Assembly (NCBI RefSeq): GCF_000801955.1
Contig: NZ_JSZO01000001.1
Location: 806,001-870,000 of the forward strand
DNA from: Ralstonia sp. A12
Lineage (GTDB): Bacteria; Pseudomonadota; Gammaproteobacteria; Burkholderiales; Burkholderiaceae
Direction of reading: 5' to 3'
DNA: 64,000 nucleotides
Numbering within the stretch: the stretch's first letter is position 1; each line of letters opens with the position of its first letter. Below are positions 8,576 to 16,603 of this stretch, piece by piece. Position numbers and translations under genes: made by a program. The notes beneath the pieces are model-generated. The model was not told the DNA's origin, did no database searches, and saw only the letters and a program-made list of their open reading frames with translations.

Positions 8576-9511
8576 TCAGGCCATGTCTTGTGCGCGGTGG
8601 CCCGTGGGCTTCGCGTCGGCACGCGTCAACCACAGCACGCCGGCCAGAATCAGCGCCCCGCCGATCATCTGCGTGGGCGCGATCGACTCGCCCAGCAGCA
8701 ACGCAGCCAGCAGCACCGTCACCACCGGCTCCAGCGTAGAGAGCATCGACGCCTGCGCCGCGCCCAGCTTCTGCAGGCCGGCAAAGAAGGTCAGGATGGC
8801 CACCACCGTCGACAGTCCGGCAATTGCCAGCGCAGCAGCCCAGCCACCCACTGTGCCCGGCAACTGCGCCGGCGCACCGGCCAGCGCCATGCCCGTGTAG
8901 ACGACACCCGCAGCTGCACAGATGATCGTGGTACACGCCAGCGGGTCCACCCCGTGCGTCACGCGTGCGCCCACGGTGATGTAGATCGAGTAGATCACGG
9001 CAGATGCCACGCCCAGCGCAATGCCGAGCAGGCTGCCACCCGACAGGCCCGCACCGCCCACTGTCAGCCCCGCGCCCACCGAACACAGCACCAGCGCCAC
9101 GATGGCCGCCGTAGTCAACCGTTCGCGCAGGAACACCGCCGCCAGTACCGTCACGAACATCGGATACAGATACAGCAGCAGCGCCACCAGGCTGGCCGGT
9201 GCATAGTTCAGCGCCGAGAAGAACGTGAACGACTGCCCCGCATACCCAATGCCGCCCATGGCCGCCAGCCCGAGCACACGGGACCACGGCGGAATCCCGA
9301 TGCGCCGCACACGCATTACCACCATCAGCGCCAGTGCCGCGACGACGAAGCGCACCATCAGCAAACCCACCACGTTGGCGCCGCTCGCATAGGCGTAGTG
9401 CGTGAAGATCGCCATCGCCCCGAACGAAGCGGCGGAAATGGCGATCAGCAGCACACCGAGCAGCTTGTCTGCGGCGCGTGCGGCGAGGGTGGAATCGGTG
9501 CGTTGTCTCAT
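8576..9511 (-). CDS. EamA/DMT-family exporter
   Basis: 311-residue, all-hydrophobic protein with about ten membrane segments in two EamA repeats (first repeat from about residue 15, second from about 160). The ATG at 9511 (MRQRTDSTLAARAADKLLGV) puts the first helix in its usual place; an upstream in-frame start at 9619 would add 36 non-conserved residues and collide with the divergent gene. Such proteins export amino acids, metabolites or nucleotide-like compounds; the substrate cannot be read from sequence. It is divergent from the DUF1841 gene. Confidence 0.85.
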   Translation of the reverse strand: MRQRTDSTLAARAADKLLGVLLIAISAASFGAMAIFTHYAYASGANVVGLLMVRFVVAALALMVVMRVRRIGIPPWSRVLGLAAMGGIGYAGQSFTFFSALNYAPASLVALLLYLYPMFVTVLAAVFLRERLTTAAIVALVLCSVGAGLTVGGAGLSGGSLLGIALGVASAVIYSIYITVGARVTHGVDPLACTTIICAAAGVVYTGMALAGAPAQLPGTVGGWAAALAIAGLSTVVAILTFFAGLQKLGAAQASMLSTLEPVVTVLLAALLLGESIAPTQMIGGALILAGVLWLTRADAKPTGHRAQDMA

Positions 9512-9617
9512 GGTGCGCGGCGTTTTGTCGCCGTCTGCGGTGTGGGCCGCCATTGTAACGTTGGCGCCGCTCGGGGCCCCGGCACGCACCAAGGCGGGCC
9601 GGTACAATAGCGGGATC

Positions 9618-10052
9618 ATGTTTAATCCCTCCCGCGACGAAGTCCGTCAATTCTTTTGCGGCGCCTGGCGCAAGCATCGCCAGGCCGAAATCATCACGCC
9701 GCTTGAAGCCATGGCGGTCGACTGGATGCAAGAGCATCCCGAATATCACGACACCCTGGATGCGGGCGAAGACGCCCTCGCCCGCGACTACGCGCCTGAG
9801 AGCGGCCAGAGCAATCCATTCCTGCACCTGTCGATGCATCTGTCGATCAGCGAACAGGTGTCGGTGGACCAGCCGCGCGGCATTCGTGCTGCGTATGAGT
9901 TGTTGGCCCAACGGCTGGATTCGCCGCACGAGGCGCAGCATCAGGTGATGGAATGCCTCGGCCAGATGTTGTGGACGGCGCAGCGCACCGGCCTGCCGCC
10001 CGACGGCGAGGCGTATATCGAGTGCGTGCGCAAGCGCGCCACGGCCCGCTGA
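9618..10052 (+). CDS. DUF1841 family protein
   Basis: 144 residues beginning MFNPSRDEVRQFFCGAWRKH, the conserved start of DUF1841, a small soluble betaproteobacterial family of unknown function. It is rich in His, Glu and Asp around HLSMHLSISEQVSVDQP and carries no membrane segment. A TACAAT hexamer at 9603-9608 ends only nine bases before the ATG, so if it is the -10 the mRNA would have almost no leader. It is followed by a bidirectional terminator. Confidence 0.8.
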   Translation: MFNPSRDEVRQFFCGAWRKHRQAEIITPLEAMAVDWMQEHPEYHDTLDAGEDALARDYAPESGQSNPFLHLSMHLSISEQVSVDQPRGIRAAYELLAQRLDSPHEAQHQVMECLGQMLWTAQRTGLPPDGEAYIECVRKRATAR

Positions 10053-10068
10053 ATCTGAAGCCATAAAA

Positions 10069-10092
10069 AAACCGCTCCGAAGAGCGGTTTTT
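10069..10092. terminator. Bidirectional terminator between DUF1841 and the cytochrome operon
   Basis: AAACCGCTC (10069-10077), loop CGAA, GAGCGGTTT (10082-10090) with T/A runs outside both arms. Confidence 0.88.
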
Positions 10093-10110
10093 CTTTGCCG
10101 ATGCACCGGC

Positions 10111-10497
10111 TTACTTCTTGAGCACCAGCGAGCCCGGCAGCGATTCGATATAGGCGGCGATGTCCTTCAGTTCCGCCTCGGTGAACGGACGCGGCTTGCC
10201 GTCCGCGCCGATGGTGGCCGGGTTGCTGTTGACCTGGCCCGCCATGATGGCGTTGCTGCGGCCCATCAGCGGATTGTTGCTGGTCTGATAGGCCAGCAGC
10301 GCGTGGTAGATGTAGTCGCCGTGCTGGCCAGCCAGCTTCGGGTAGTCTGGCGAGATCGGGGCATTCAGGCCGGCACCGTGGCAGGCCGCGCACGTGCCCT
10401 TCTCCACCAGTTGCTTGCCCTTTTCCAGATCAGCGGCTTGTGCCGACACAGCAGCACCCAGGATCAACGCGCCCAAGCTGAGCGAGATCTTCTTCAT
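10111..10497 (-). CDS. Periplasmic class I cytochrome c (second gene of the pair)
   Basis: 128 residues: Sec signal peptide (MKKISLSLGALILGAAVSAQA), then a single heme site CAACH near residue 36 and a probable Met ligand in NNPLMGRSNAIM. It ends EAELKDIAAYIESLPG, the usual C-terminal helix of cytochromes c4/c553. The ATG at 10497 is chosen because it starts the signal peptide. It lies 11 bases downstream of another monoheme cytochrome gene, so the two are probably co-transcribed and act as periplasmic electron carriers, for example toward a terminal oxidase. Confidence 0.87.
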   Translation of the reverse strand: MKKISLSLGALILGAAVSAQAADLEKGKQLVEKGTCAACHGAGLNAPISPDYPKLAGQHGDYIYHALLAYQTSNNPLMGRSNAIMAGQVNSNPATIGADGKPRPFTEAELKDIAAYIESLPGSLVLKK

Positions 10498-10508
10498 GTT
10501 CGTCCTCG

Positions 10509-10868
10509 TCACTTCCGGGGGTTGTTGGGCGTGGCAGCCGTCTGCTGCGAGTAGTACGCAGCGAGGTTGGCGATGTCCTGATCCGTCAGCGACCCGGCGA
10601 TGGCGCGCATGGTCGGATGCTTGCGGTCACCCTTCTGGTACGCATGCAATGCGGACTCGATGTACTTGGCGTTCTGGCCGCCCAGGTAGGGCACGCGATA
10701 CACCTCGGGGAACGACGTTTTGTAGTCGGGGATGGCATGGCAGCCGATGCACATGGCGACCTTGCTTTCAGCGGCGGCCGGATTGCCCTGGACGTCGGCA
10801 GCGGTGGCTGACGCAGCCAGCGCGCCGAATGCGCCCAAAGCGGCCGCCATGGTGAGGATCTTTTTCAT
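10509..10868 (-). CDS. Periplasmic class I cytochrome c (first gene of the pair)
   Basis: 119 residues: signal peptide MKKILTMAAALGAFGALAAS with a predicted cut after SATA, heme motif CIGCH near residue 40, and Met in KHPTMRAIAGSL as a likely sixth ligand. It ends DIANLAAYYSQQTA. Similar in plan to its neighbour, suggesting the pair arose like the two halves of a diheme cytochrome c4 that stayed separate. Electron partners are not encoded nearby. Confidence 0.87.
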   Translation of the reverse strand: MKKILTMAAALGAFGALAASATAADVQGNPAAAESKVAMCIGCHAIPDYKTSFPEVYRVPYLGGQNAKYIESALHAYQKGDRKHPTMRAIAGSLTDQDIANLAAYYSQQTAATPNNPRK

Positions 10869-11162
10869 CTCGTTCTTAAGCGTGGAGTTTCAGAATCCTG
10901 CTCGCCCTGCCAGCTTGTGTCAGCCGGCTGTCTCTCTGGGCGCTTCCACCGGCTGCAGGCAAGGTGCCTTAAGACGGTCGTTTGAGGTGTGTCAAACCGG
11001 CGCATTGTAGCGCACCCGTTTTTTTCCAGTCCAGTTAGGGGTCCCGTGACTTGACAGCGGGGAATGGCGCGCCCGCGCGCCCTGGCAGCGTTGGGCAGCA
11101 AACGCCCAAACTCTCTTATACTGGCCGTTTCCGATTCTTTTACCGCCCAGTAGGCTTGCCCG
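10869..11162. other. Intergenic region between the cytochrome operon and moxR
   Basis: 294 bases between divergent units. A TATACT -10-like hexamer is at 11117-11122 on the plus strand; TTGGGC at 11091-11096 is 20 bases away, a poor spacing for its -35. Nothing else is recognised. Confidence 0.4.
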
Positions 11163-12035
11163 ATGAACCCCACTACCACGCCTGCCCCGTCCGCACGCTT
11201 CGAGGGCTCCGACCAGTACGTCGCCACCGATGACCTCAAGCTTGCTGTCAACGCATCCAGGACGTTGCAGCGTCCGCTGCTCATCAAGGGCGAGCCGGGC
11301 ACGGGCAAGACCATGCTGGCCGAGGAAGTGGCCGCCGCGCTGGGCATGCCGCTGCTGCAGTGGCACGTGAAATCCACCACCAAAGCGCAACAGGGCCTGT
11401 ACGAATACGACGCCGTTTCGCGCCTGCGCGACTCGCAACTAGGCGACGACAAGGTCCACGACATCCGCAACTACATCGTCAAGGGCGTGCTGTGGCAAGC
11501 CTTTGAGGCCGACCAGCAGGTCGTGCTGCTGATCGACGAGATCGACAAGGCCGACATCGAATTCCCCAACGATCTGCTGCGCGAGCTGGATCGCATGGAG
11601 TTCTACGTGTACGAGACGCGTGAAACCGTCCGCGCCAAGCATCGCCCGCTGGTGATCATCACGTCGAACAACGAGAAGGAACTGCCCGACGCCTTCCTGC
11701 GCCGCTGCTTCTTCCATTACATCAAGTTTCCGGATGCCGAGACAATGCAGGCCATCGTCGATGTGCATTACCCGGGCATCAAGCCGGCGCTGGTCAAGGC
11801 CGCGCTGGACGCGTTCTATGAGATGCGCAACCTGCCGGGGCTGAAGAAGAAGCCGTCGACCTCTGAACTGATCGACTGGCTCAAGCTGCTGCTGGCCGAA
11901 GACATTCCGCCGGAATCGTTGCGCAGCCAGGACAAGAACGCCGCCATTCCGCCGCTGCATGGCGCGCTGCTCAAGAACGAGCAAGACGTGCACCTGTTCG
12001 AGCGCCTGGTCTTCATGAACCGCGCCAACCGCTGA
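11163..12035 (+). CDS. MoxR-type AAA+ ATPase
   Basis: 290 residues. Walker A GEPGTGKT at 43-50, Walker B VVLLIDEIDKAD with D125-E126, sensor-1 region IITSNNEKEL and an arginine-rich FLRRCFFHYIKF stretch. MoxR ATPases act with VWA-domain proteins as chaperone or cofactor-insertion systems (for example CoxD with CoxE, NorQ with NorD). Here the VWA partner lies about 950 bases downstream, after a GNAT and an SMR gene, all on the same strand with gaps of at most 13 bases. Assignment to MoxR is firm; the client protein is unknown. Confidence 0.92.
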   Translation: MNPTTTPAPSARFEGSDQYVATDDLKLAVNASRTLQRPLLIKGEPGTGKTMLAEEVAAALGMPLLQWHVKSTTKAQQGLYEYDAVSRLRDSQLGDDKVHDIRNYIVKGVLWQAFEADQQVVLLIDEIDKADIEFPNDLLRELDRMEFYVYETRETVRAKHRPLVIITSNNEKELPDAFLRRCFFHYIKFPDAETMQAIVDVHYPGIKPALVKAALDAFYEMRNLPGLKKKPSTSELIDWLKLLLAEDIPPESLRSQDKNAAIPPLHGALLKNEQDVHLFERLVFMNRANR

Positions 12036-12048
12036 ACGAGACCGAGCC

Positions 12049-12654
12049 ATGCCCCGCCTGATCGAGCCCGTCACGCTGGCCGGCCAGCACGCCTGGCTGG
12101 AGCCGCTCGGCCCTGAGTACGAAGAGGAAGTGCGCGCTGCAGCCGCTGATGGCGAGCTGTGGAAGCTCTGGTACACCTCTGTGCCGTCGCCTGAGAAAAC
12201 CGGCGATTGGCTGGCCATTGCGCTGGACATGCGCGAGCGGCTCGGCGCCATGCCCTTTGTCGTGCGCGAGGTGCATGATGGCAAGCCCGGCAAGGTGGTC
12301 GGCGCCACGCGGCTCTTCAACGTGGACGAAGCCAACCGCCGGCTGGAAATTGGCCACACCTGGTACGCCAAGTCCGTCCAGCGCACCGCCATCAACACTG
12401 AATGCAAGTTGCTGCTGCTCACGCATGCGTTCGAGACGCTGCGCTGCATTGCCGTGGAGTTCCGCACGCACTGGATGAACCATCAGAGCCGCGCCGCCAT
12501 CGCGCGCCTGGGTGCGAAACAGGACGGCGTGCTGCGCAATCACCAGCGCATGCCGGACGGCAGCTTTCGCGATACGGTGGTGTTCTCGATCATCGAATCG
12601 GAATGGCTAACAGTGAAACGTCATCTGCAATACAAGCTGGAGCAGCCGCGATGA
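12049..12654 (+). CDS. GNAT-family N-acetyltransferase (RimJ/RimL-like)
   Basis: 201 residues with the RimJ/RimL pattern: VGATRLFNVDEANRRLEIGHTWY in the beta4 region, then HAFETLRCIAVEFRTHWMNHQ and RAAIARLGAKQDGVLRNHQ. Family members acetylate protein N-termini, amino acids or antibiotics using acetyl-CoA. It starts 13 bases after moxR and its stop overlaps the following ATG (ATGA), so it is embedded in the moxR operon. The substrate is unknown. Confidence 0.88.
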   Translation: MPRLIEPVTLAGQHAWLEPLGPEYEEEVRAAAADGELWKLWYTSVPSPEKTGDWLAIALDMRERLGAMPFVVREVHDGKPGKVVGATRLFNVDEANRRLEIGHTWYAKSVQRTAINTECKLLLLTHAFETLRCIAVEFRTHWMNHQSRAAIARLGAKQDGVLRNHQRMPDGSFRDTVVFSIIESEWLTVKRHLQYKLEQPR

Positions 12655-12977
12655 ACGCGTGGCTGCTGCTGGCCGGCACCATCGTCGCCGAGGTGATCGG
12701 CACGCTGTGCCTGAAGCTCTCCGAGGGCTTCTCCAAGCCGCTATGGATCATCGGCACGGCCATCTGCTACGGACTCGCCTTCTGGGGCCTGGCGATCGTC
12801 ATGAAGCGCATCGACATGAGCATCACGTATGCGGTGTGGTCGGGCGTGGGTACGGTGCTAACGGCCATCGTGGGCGTGATGCTGTTCAAGGAAGGCCTGT
12901 CGATGGCCAAGCTGTCGGGCATCGGCATGGTGGTGTGCGGCGTGGTGCTGCTGAACCTGAGCGGCACCTCACACTGA
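12651..12977 (+). CDS. Small multidrug resistance (SMR) family transporter
   Basis: 108 residues, four hydrophobic helices, with the invariant membrane glutamate in the first helix (GTIVAEVIGTLCLKLSEGF) and the motif ITYAVWSGVGTVLTAIVG; typical of EmrE/QacE/SugE proteins (105-110 residues). These are dual-topology dimers exporting cationic compounds or guanidinium by proton exchange. The start at 12651 gives a 4-bp overlap with the GNAT gene and the correct N-terminus. It lies between moxR and its VWA partner. Confidence 0.92.
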   Translation: MNAWLLLAGTIVAEVIGTLCLKLSEGFSKPLWIIGTAICYGLAFWGLAIVMKRIDMSITYAVWSGVGTVLTAIVGVMLFKEGLSMAKLSGIGMVVCGVVLLNLSGTSH

Positions 12978-12990
12978 GCAGGAGACCAAC

Positions 12991-14166
12991 ATGCTCATCG
13001 ATTTCTTCTTTACCCTGCGGCACGCCAAGCTGCCCGTCTCGGTCAAGGAATACCTGACGCTGCTTGAAGGGCTCAAGCAGCAGGTCATTGCGCCATCGCT
13101 CGACGAGTTCTACTTCCTGGCGCGCATGACGCTGGTGAAGGACGAGAAGCACTTCGACAAGTTCGACCAGGCTTTCGGCGCGTACTTCAAGGGCGTGGAA
13201 GGCGCGGTCGACTGGAAGGCCGACATTCCGCTCGACTGGCTCATCAAGAAGCTGGAGCGCGAGCTCTCGCCGGAAGAGAAAGCCAAGGTCGAAGCCATGG
13301 GCGGTCTCGACAAACTGATGGAGCGCCTGAAGGAACTGCTGGGCGAGCAGCACGAGCGCCACGAAGGCGGCAGCAAGTGGATCGGCACCGGCGGCACGTC
13401 GCCGTTCGGGCACGGCGGCTACAACCCGGAGGGCATCCGTATCGGCGGGCCATCGAAGGGCAACCGCACGGCGGTCAAGGTGTGGGAAGCACGCGCGTAC
13501 AAGGACTACGACGACACCGTCGAACTCGGCACACGCAACATCAAAGTGGCGCTGCGCCGCCTGCGCAAGTTCGCGCGTGATGGTGCGGACATCGAGCTGG
13601 ATCTGGACGACACCATCCACTCCACCGCCGCCAATGCCGGCATGCTCGACATCAAGATGCGCCCCGAGCGGCACAACAACGTCAAGGTACTGATGTTGAT
13701 GGATGTGGGCGGCTCGATGGACGACCACATCAAGCGTGTGGAAGAGCTCTTCTCCGCCGCCAAGACCGAGTTCAAGCACCTCGAGTACTACTACTTCCAC
13801 AACTGCGTGTACGAGCACCTGTGGAAGAACAACCGCCGCCGCCATGCGGAGCGGTTCTCCACGTGGGATGTCATCCGCAAGTACCCGCCCGATTACAAGC
13901 TGATCTTCGTGGGTGACGCGACGATGAGCCCGTACGAGATCCTGCAGGCTGGCGGCTCGGTGGAATACAACAACGCCGAAGCCGGCGCCACGTGGCTCAA
14001 GCGGCTGATCGAGCAGTTCCCGAAATTCGTCTGGCTCAACCCCGAGCCGGAAGGCTTGTGGGAGTACCGCCAGTCCATCTCGGTCATCAACCAGATCGTG
14101 AAGACGCGGATGTATCCGGTGACCATTGCCGGGCTGGAATCAGCGATGCGGCTGCTGTCCAAGTAG
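12991..14166 (+). CDS. VWA-domain protein, partner of MoxR (CoxE/YehP-like)
   Basis: 391 residues. Helical N-terminal part (1-130), a Gly-rich stretch TGGTSPFGHGGYNPEG (133-148), then a C-terminal von Willebrand A domain with a MIDAS start D238-V-G-G-S242-M, followed by FVGDATMSPYEIL near 310 and a C-terminal IAGLESAMRLLSK. No signal peptide or membrane segment. It belongs to the cytoplasmic VWA group encoded with MoxR ATPases; the pair probably remodels or metal-loads a client. It ends the four-gene operon, 13 bases after the SMR gene. Confidence 0.88.
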   Translation: MLIDFFFTLRHAKLPVSVKEYLTLLEGLKQQVIAPSLDEFYFLARMTLVKDEKHFDKFDQAFGAYFKGVEGAVDWKADIPLDWLIKKLERELSPEEKAKVEAMGGLDKLMERLKELLGEQHERHEGGSKWIGTGGTSPFGHGGYNPEGIRIGGPSKGNRTAVKVWEARAYKDYDDTVELGTRNIKVALRRLRKFARDGADIELDLDDTIHSTAANAGMLDIKMRPERHNNVKVLMLMDVGGSMDDHIKRVEELFSAAKTEFKHLEYYYFHNCVYEHLWKNNRRRHAERFSTWDVIRKYPPDYKLIFVGDATMSPYEILQAGGSVEYNNAEAGATWLKRLIEQFPKFVWLNPEPEGLWEYRQSISVINQIVKTRMYPVTIAGLESAMRLLSK

Positions 14167-14189
14167 CGAACCTCCCTCCTGTTTCTCCG

Positions 14190-14237
14190 GGCGTGGATGC
14201 GGTGATTACCTGCCGCGTAATCGACACCATCCACGCC
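14190..14237. repeat. Long imperfect hairpin between the VWA gene and the SnoaL-like gene
   Basis: Outer arms GGCGTGGATG (14190-14199) and CATCCACGCC (14228-14237) pair perfectly over 10 bp; inner arms GATTAC (14204-14209) and GTAATC (14217-14222) pair over a 7-nt loop. No T run follows, so it is not a standard terminator. It could act as an RNA stability or processing element for the mRNA on either side. Confidence 0.55.
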
Positions 14238-14318
14238 GGTGCCGAAGATGAAGCCATGCAGCACGGAAGACGAATCACCGTGCTCTGCAGCCTCCCCCAC
14301 TTCGAACGGAGAAACGCC

Positions 14319-14717
14319 ATGACCGCCACGCAACTCGCCGCCAACGAAACCCTTGCCGACACGCTGGTCGATCACTACATCGCGGCCTGGAATGCGACCG
14401 ACACCGCGCAACGCCGCACCCTCGTCGCGCAGACCTGGACCGAAGGCGCCACCTATGTCGACCCGCTGATGCAGGGCGCCGGCCATGACGGCATCGATGC
14501 GCTCATCGTTGGCGTGCAGGCCAAGTTTCCGGGCTTCCGCTTTGCACGTGATGGCGGCGTGGACGTGGTGCAGGACACGATCCGTTTCCGCTGGACGCTC
14601 GGGCCGGACGGCCAGGCGCTGGTCAAGGGCACGGACTTCGTGCGCATTGAAGGCGACCGCATGCACGTGGTAACCGGCTTCATTGATCAGATGCCCGGCA
14701 TGGGCGACGCGGCCTGA
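14319..14717 (+). CDS. SnoaL/NTF2-like protein
   Basis: 132 residues, alpha+beta cone-fold pattern: N-terminal helices (LADTLVDHYIAAWNATDTAQRRTL), WTEGATYVDPLMQGAGHDGIDALI, then strands FRFARDGGVDVVQDTIRFRW and FVRIEGDRMHVVTGFID. Resembles the SnoaL/nuclear-transport-factor-2 superfamily, which includes cyclases, isomerases and plain binding proteins. The ATG at 14319 follows a good SD (ACGGAGAA). No catalytic assignment is possible. Confidence 0.82.
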   Translation: MTATQLAANETLADTLVDHYIAAWNATDTAQRRTLVAQTWTEGATYVDPLMQGAGHDGIDALIVGVQAKFPGFRFARDGGVDVVQDTIRFRWTLGPDGQALVKGTDFVRIEGDRMHVVTGFIDQMPGMGDAA

Positions 14718-14738
14718 GCACGCAGCCTCGCAAAAACA

Positions 14739-14764
14739 AACGCCCCGGAAGTCCGGGGCGTTTT
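14739..14764. terminator. Terminator after the SnoaL-like gene
   Basis: AACGCCCCGG (14739-14748), loop AAGT, CCGGGGCGTT (14753-14762), then TT. It separates convergent genes; an A-rich 5' flank allows use on the minus strand too. Confidence 0.9.
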
Positions 14765-14786
14765 GCATTGGCGAATTGCTGTGATG

Positions 14787-15662
14787 TCAGATCGTCAGCA
14801 TGCCGTCTTGGCCCGCATTGGCGTTGCGCAGCCCTTCTGCCCAACCCTTGGTCGGCAACTTGAGCGAAGCCTGCAGCGCCGCAGCACGTTCTTGCACGGC
14901 CTCCCAGCTCACATGCAGCGGCGGCCCGTTGAATGCCAGCGCAATCACGTTGCCGTCGTGCACTTCGGGGAAGACGAGCACGCGGTTGTCGAACGCATCG
15001 CAAATGCGCTCGATGTTGCGCGGGAAGCTAGTGTGGTCGCCAAACAAGTTGATGGTCATCACGCCCGGCGAGCGCAGCACTTGGCGGCAAGCCTTGTAGA
15101 ACGCCGGCGTATCGAGCACCGGGCCGCGTGCGGTGGCGTCGTAAAGGTCGATCTGCAATGCATCGACGCTGCCGTGGTGGTTGGCGTCCATCACCCAGTC
15201 ATAGGCGTCCTGCTCCAGCACGCTCAGGCGCGCGTCGTCGAATTGCATGTTGAACATGCTGCGTGCGGCGACGATGACCGACGGATTCAGTTCCACCGCC
15301 GTGACCTGTGCTGGCGCGAGCTGACGATGGCAGAACTTGGTCAGCGCCGCAGCGCCCAAGCCCAACTGCACAACATGGAAATCCGGGCGTGAGTTCGGAT
15401 CGAGAAACAGCAGCCACGCCATCATCTGCTGGGCGTATTCCAGTTCGATGGCATCCGGTTTGGACAAGCGCATGGCGCCCTGCACCCACTCGGTACCGAA
15501 GTGCAGATAGCGCACGCCGGCCAGTTCCGAGAACGTGACCGGGGCAAAGCGCGGGGCCATGCGCTTCGGTTCATCGTCATGGTCCAGACGGTCTTCGCGC
15601 TTGGCGCGAGCAGGACGGCGCGAGGCCACGGCCTCGATGGATTTACGTTTCAACAGCGTCAT
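14787..15662 (-). CDS. SAM-dependent methyltransferase of the spermidine-synthase fold
   Basis: 291 residues from ATG 15662 (MTLLKRKSIEAV); an upstream frame extension is rejected because it would overlap the preceding gene. Rossmann motif VVQLGLGAAALTKFC, acidic VTAVELNPSVIVAAR, then VLEQDAYDWVMD and ALQIDLYDATARGPV fit the spermidine-synthase-like class I family, but the polyamine residues cannot be confirmed. Members of this subgroup are usually annotated only as fused or spermine synthase-like methyltransferases. It starts 8 bases after the TPR gene, so both form an operon. Confidence 0.78.
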   Translation of the reverse strand: MTLLKRKSIEAVASRRPARAKREDRLDHDDEPKRMAPRFAPVTFSELAGVRYLHFGTEWVQGAMRLSKPDAIELEYAQQMMAWLLFLDPNSRPDFHVVQLGLGAAALTKFCHRQLAPAQVTAVELNPSVIVAARSMFNMQFDDARLSVLEQDAYDWVMDANHHGSVDALQIDLYDATARGPVLDTPAFYKACRQVLRSPGVMTINLFGDHTSFPRNIERICDAFDNRVLVFPEVHDGNVIALAFNGPPLHVSWEAVQERAAALQASLKLPTKGWAEGLRNANAGQDGMLTI

Positions 15663-15670
15663 AAAGCGGA

Positions 15671-16429
15671 TCAACGGGAAGAAGTCTGAGCGGCTGCAGC
15701 GCGCTGCAACCATTCGCGATTGTGGTCTTTGGCGTAGCGCGTCCAGTGCTTGGCGTCGCGCAGGATATCGTCAAACAGCGTCTGGGCGCGCTGTTTGTCG
15801 GCATCGTTGTTCTGGGTGAGCAGCCATTCGCCGAACAGGCAGCGGGCGGCGGCATCGTTGGCACAGGTCAGAGCTTGCTCGAATGCGTCGCGGGTGTTGG
15901 GTGCGTTGATAGCAGCCAGTGCACGGGCGTAGAGCAGCGTCGGATCGGGCTGCTGGCGCGTCACGCGATGCGCCTCGAACAGTTTCTCGAGCGTGCCCTT
16001 GGCGAGCGCCGCATCGCCGGTGGCGAACTGCGCGCGGGCCAGACCCAGCAGCACGGCCGAATCCCCAGCAAACGGGCCGGTGGCCGCTTGCTCGAAATGC
16101 TGGCGCGCTTCCTTGGCATCGCCCGCTTCCAGCAGCGCTTCGCCCAGACGCAGGCGGTGTTGCACAGTCGGCGCGCGGTCGAAATCATTGCGCGCCTCGC
16201 GCACGGCGCGGTTCGGGTCGATCAGTTGGGTAACGGCACGGCTGGCCACGCGGGCACCGCGCGAGTGGCGCATCTCCGGCAGATAAATGGCGAAGAAGTA
16301 CACGACGCTACCCAGCAACGGAAACGCGAACAGGATGAACAGCCAGTACATGTTCTGGTTGCTGCGCACGACGTGCACGGCAAAGAACAGCGCGACGATG
16401 ACGTGAAAGCTGATTCCAACGAACGGCAT
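15671..16429 (-). CDS. Membrane-anchored TPR protein with PLDc_N-like N-terminus
   Basis: 252 residues from ATG 16429. Two N-terminal hydrophobic segments (MPFVGISFHVIVALFFAVHV and YWLFILFAFPLLGSVVYFFAI) resemble the PLDc_N membrane hairpin of cardiolipin synthases, without any phospholipase D domain after them. A charged linker is followed by tetratricopeptide-like helix pairs (HRLRLGEALLEAGDAKEARQ; AVLLGLARAQFATGDAALAK). Role unknown; possibly a membrane scaffold. First gene of a two-gene operon with the methyltransferase. Confidence 0.75.
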   Translation of the reverse strand: MPFVGISFHVIVALFFAVHVVRSNQNMYWLFILFAFPLLGSVVYFFAIYLPEMRHSRGARVASRAVTQLIDPNRAVREARNDFDRAPTVQHRLRLGEALLEAGDAKEARQHFEQAATGPFAGDSAVLLGLARAQFATGDAALAKGTLEKLFEAHRVTRQQPDPTLLYARALAAINAPNTRDAFEQALTCANDAAARCLFGEWLLTQNNDADKQRAQTLFDDILRDAKHWTRYAKDHNREWLQRAAAAQTSSR

Positions 16430-16568
16430 GTTGAGGCCCGGTAACAGAATTGCGCCGGCACCCCCGCGCCAGCCACGGGCGCGATTGTGACAGATGCGCG
16501 GGAACACGGCCGTGACCTCTCCTTAACGTTTGCGGGTCGAGTACCGGCAACGCCCGATGTAACCGATC

Positions 16569-16599
16569 TTGACAGTCAATTAACTCATTGGTTAAATGA
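16569..16599 (+). promoter_or_regulatory. Promoter of the ArsR gene with an overlapping inverted repeat
   Basis: -35 TTGACA (16569-16574), 17-bp spacer, -10 TTAAAT (16592-16597). A 24-bp near-palindrome (16576-16599; arms TCAATTAAC and GTTAAATGA, one mismatch, 6-bp centre) covers the spacer and -10, the classical place for an ArsR-type autorepressor. Transcription would begin about at the ATG (16604), giving a leaderless or nearly leaderless mRNA. Confidence 0.7.
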
Positions 16600-16603
16600 A
16601 CGC

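Noticed and set aside
11163-14166. MoxR-VWA ternary anti-phage system
   Set aside because: MoxR-VWA pairs occur in some defence loci, but no effector, nuclease or third ternary-system gene is here; GNAT and SMR point to metabolism or resistance.
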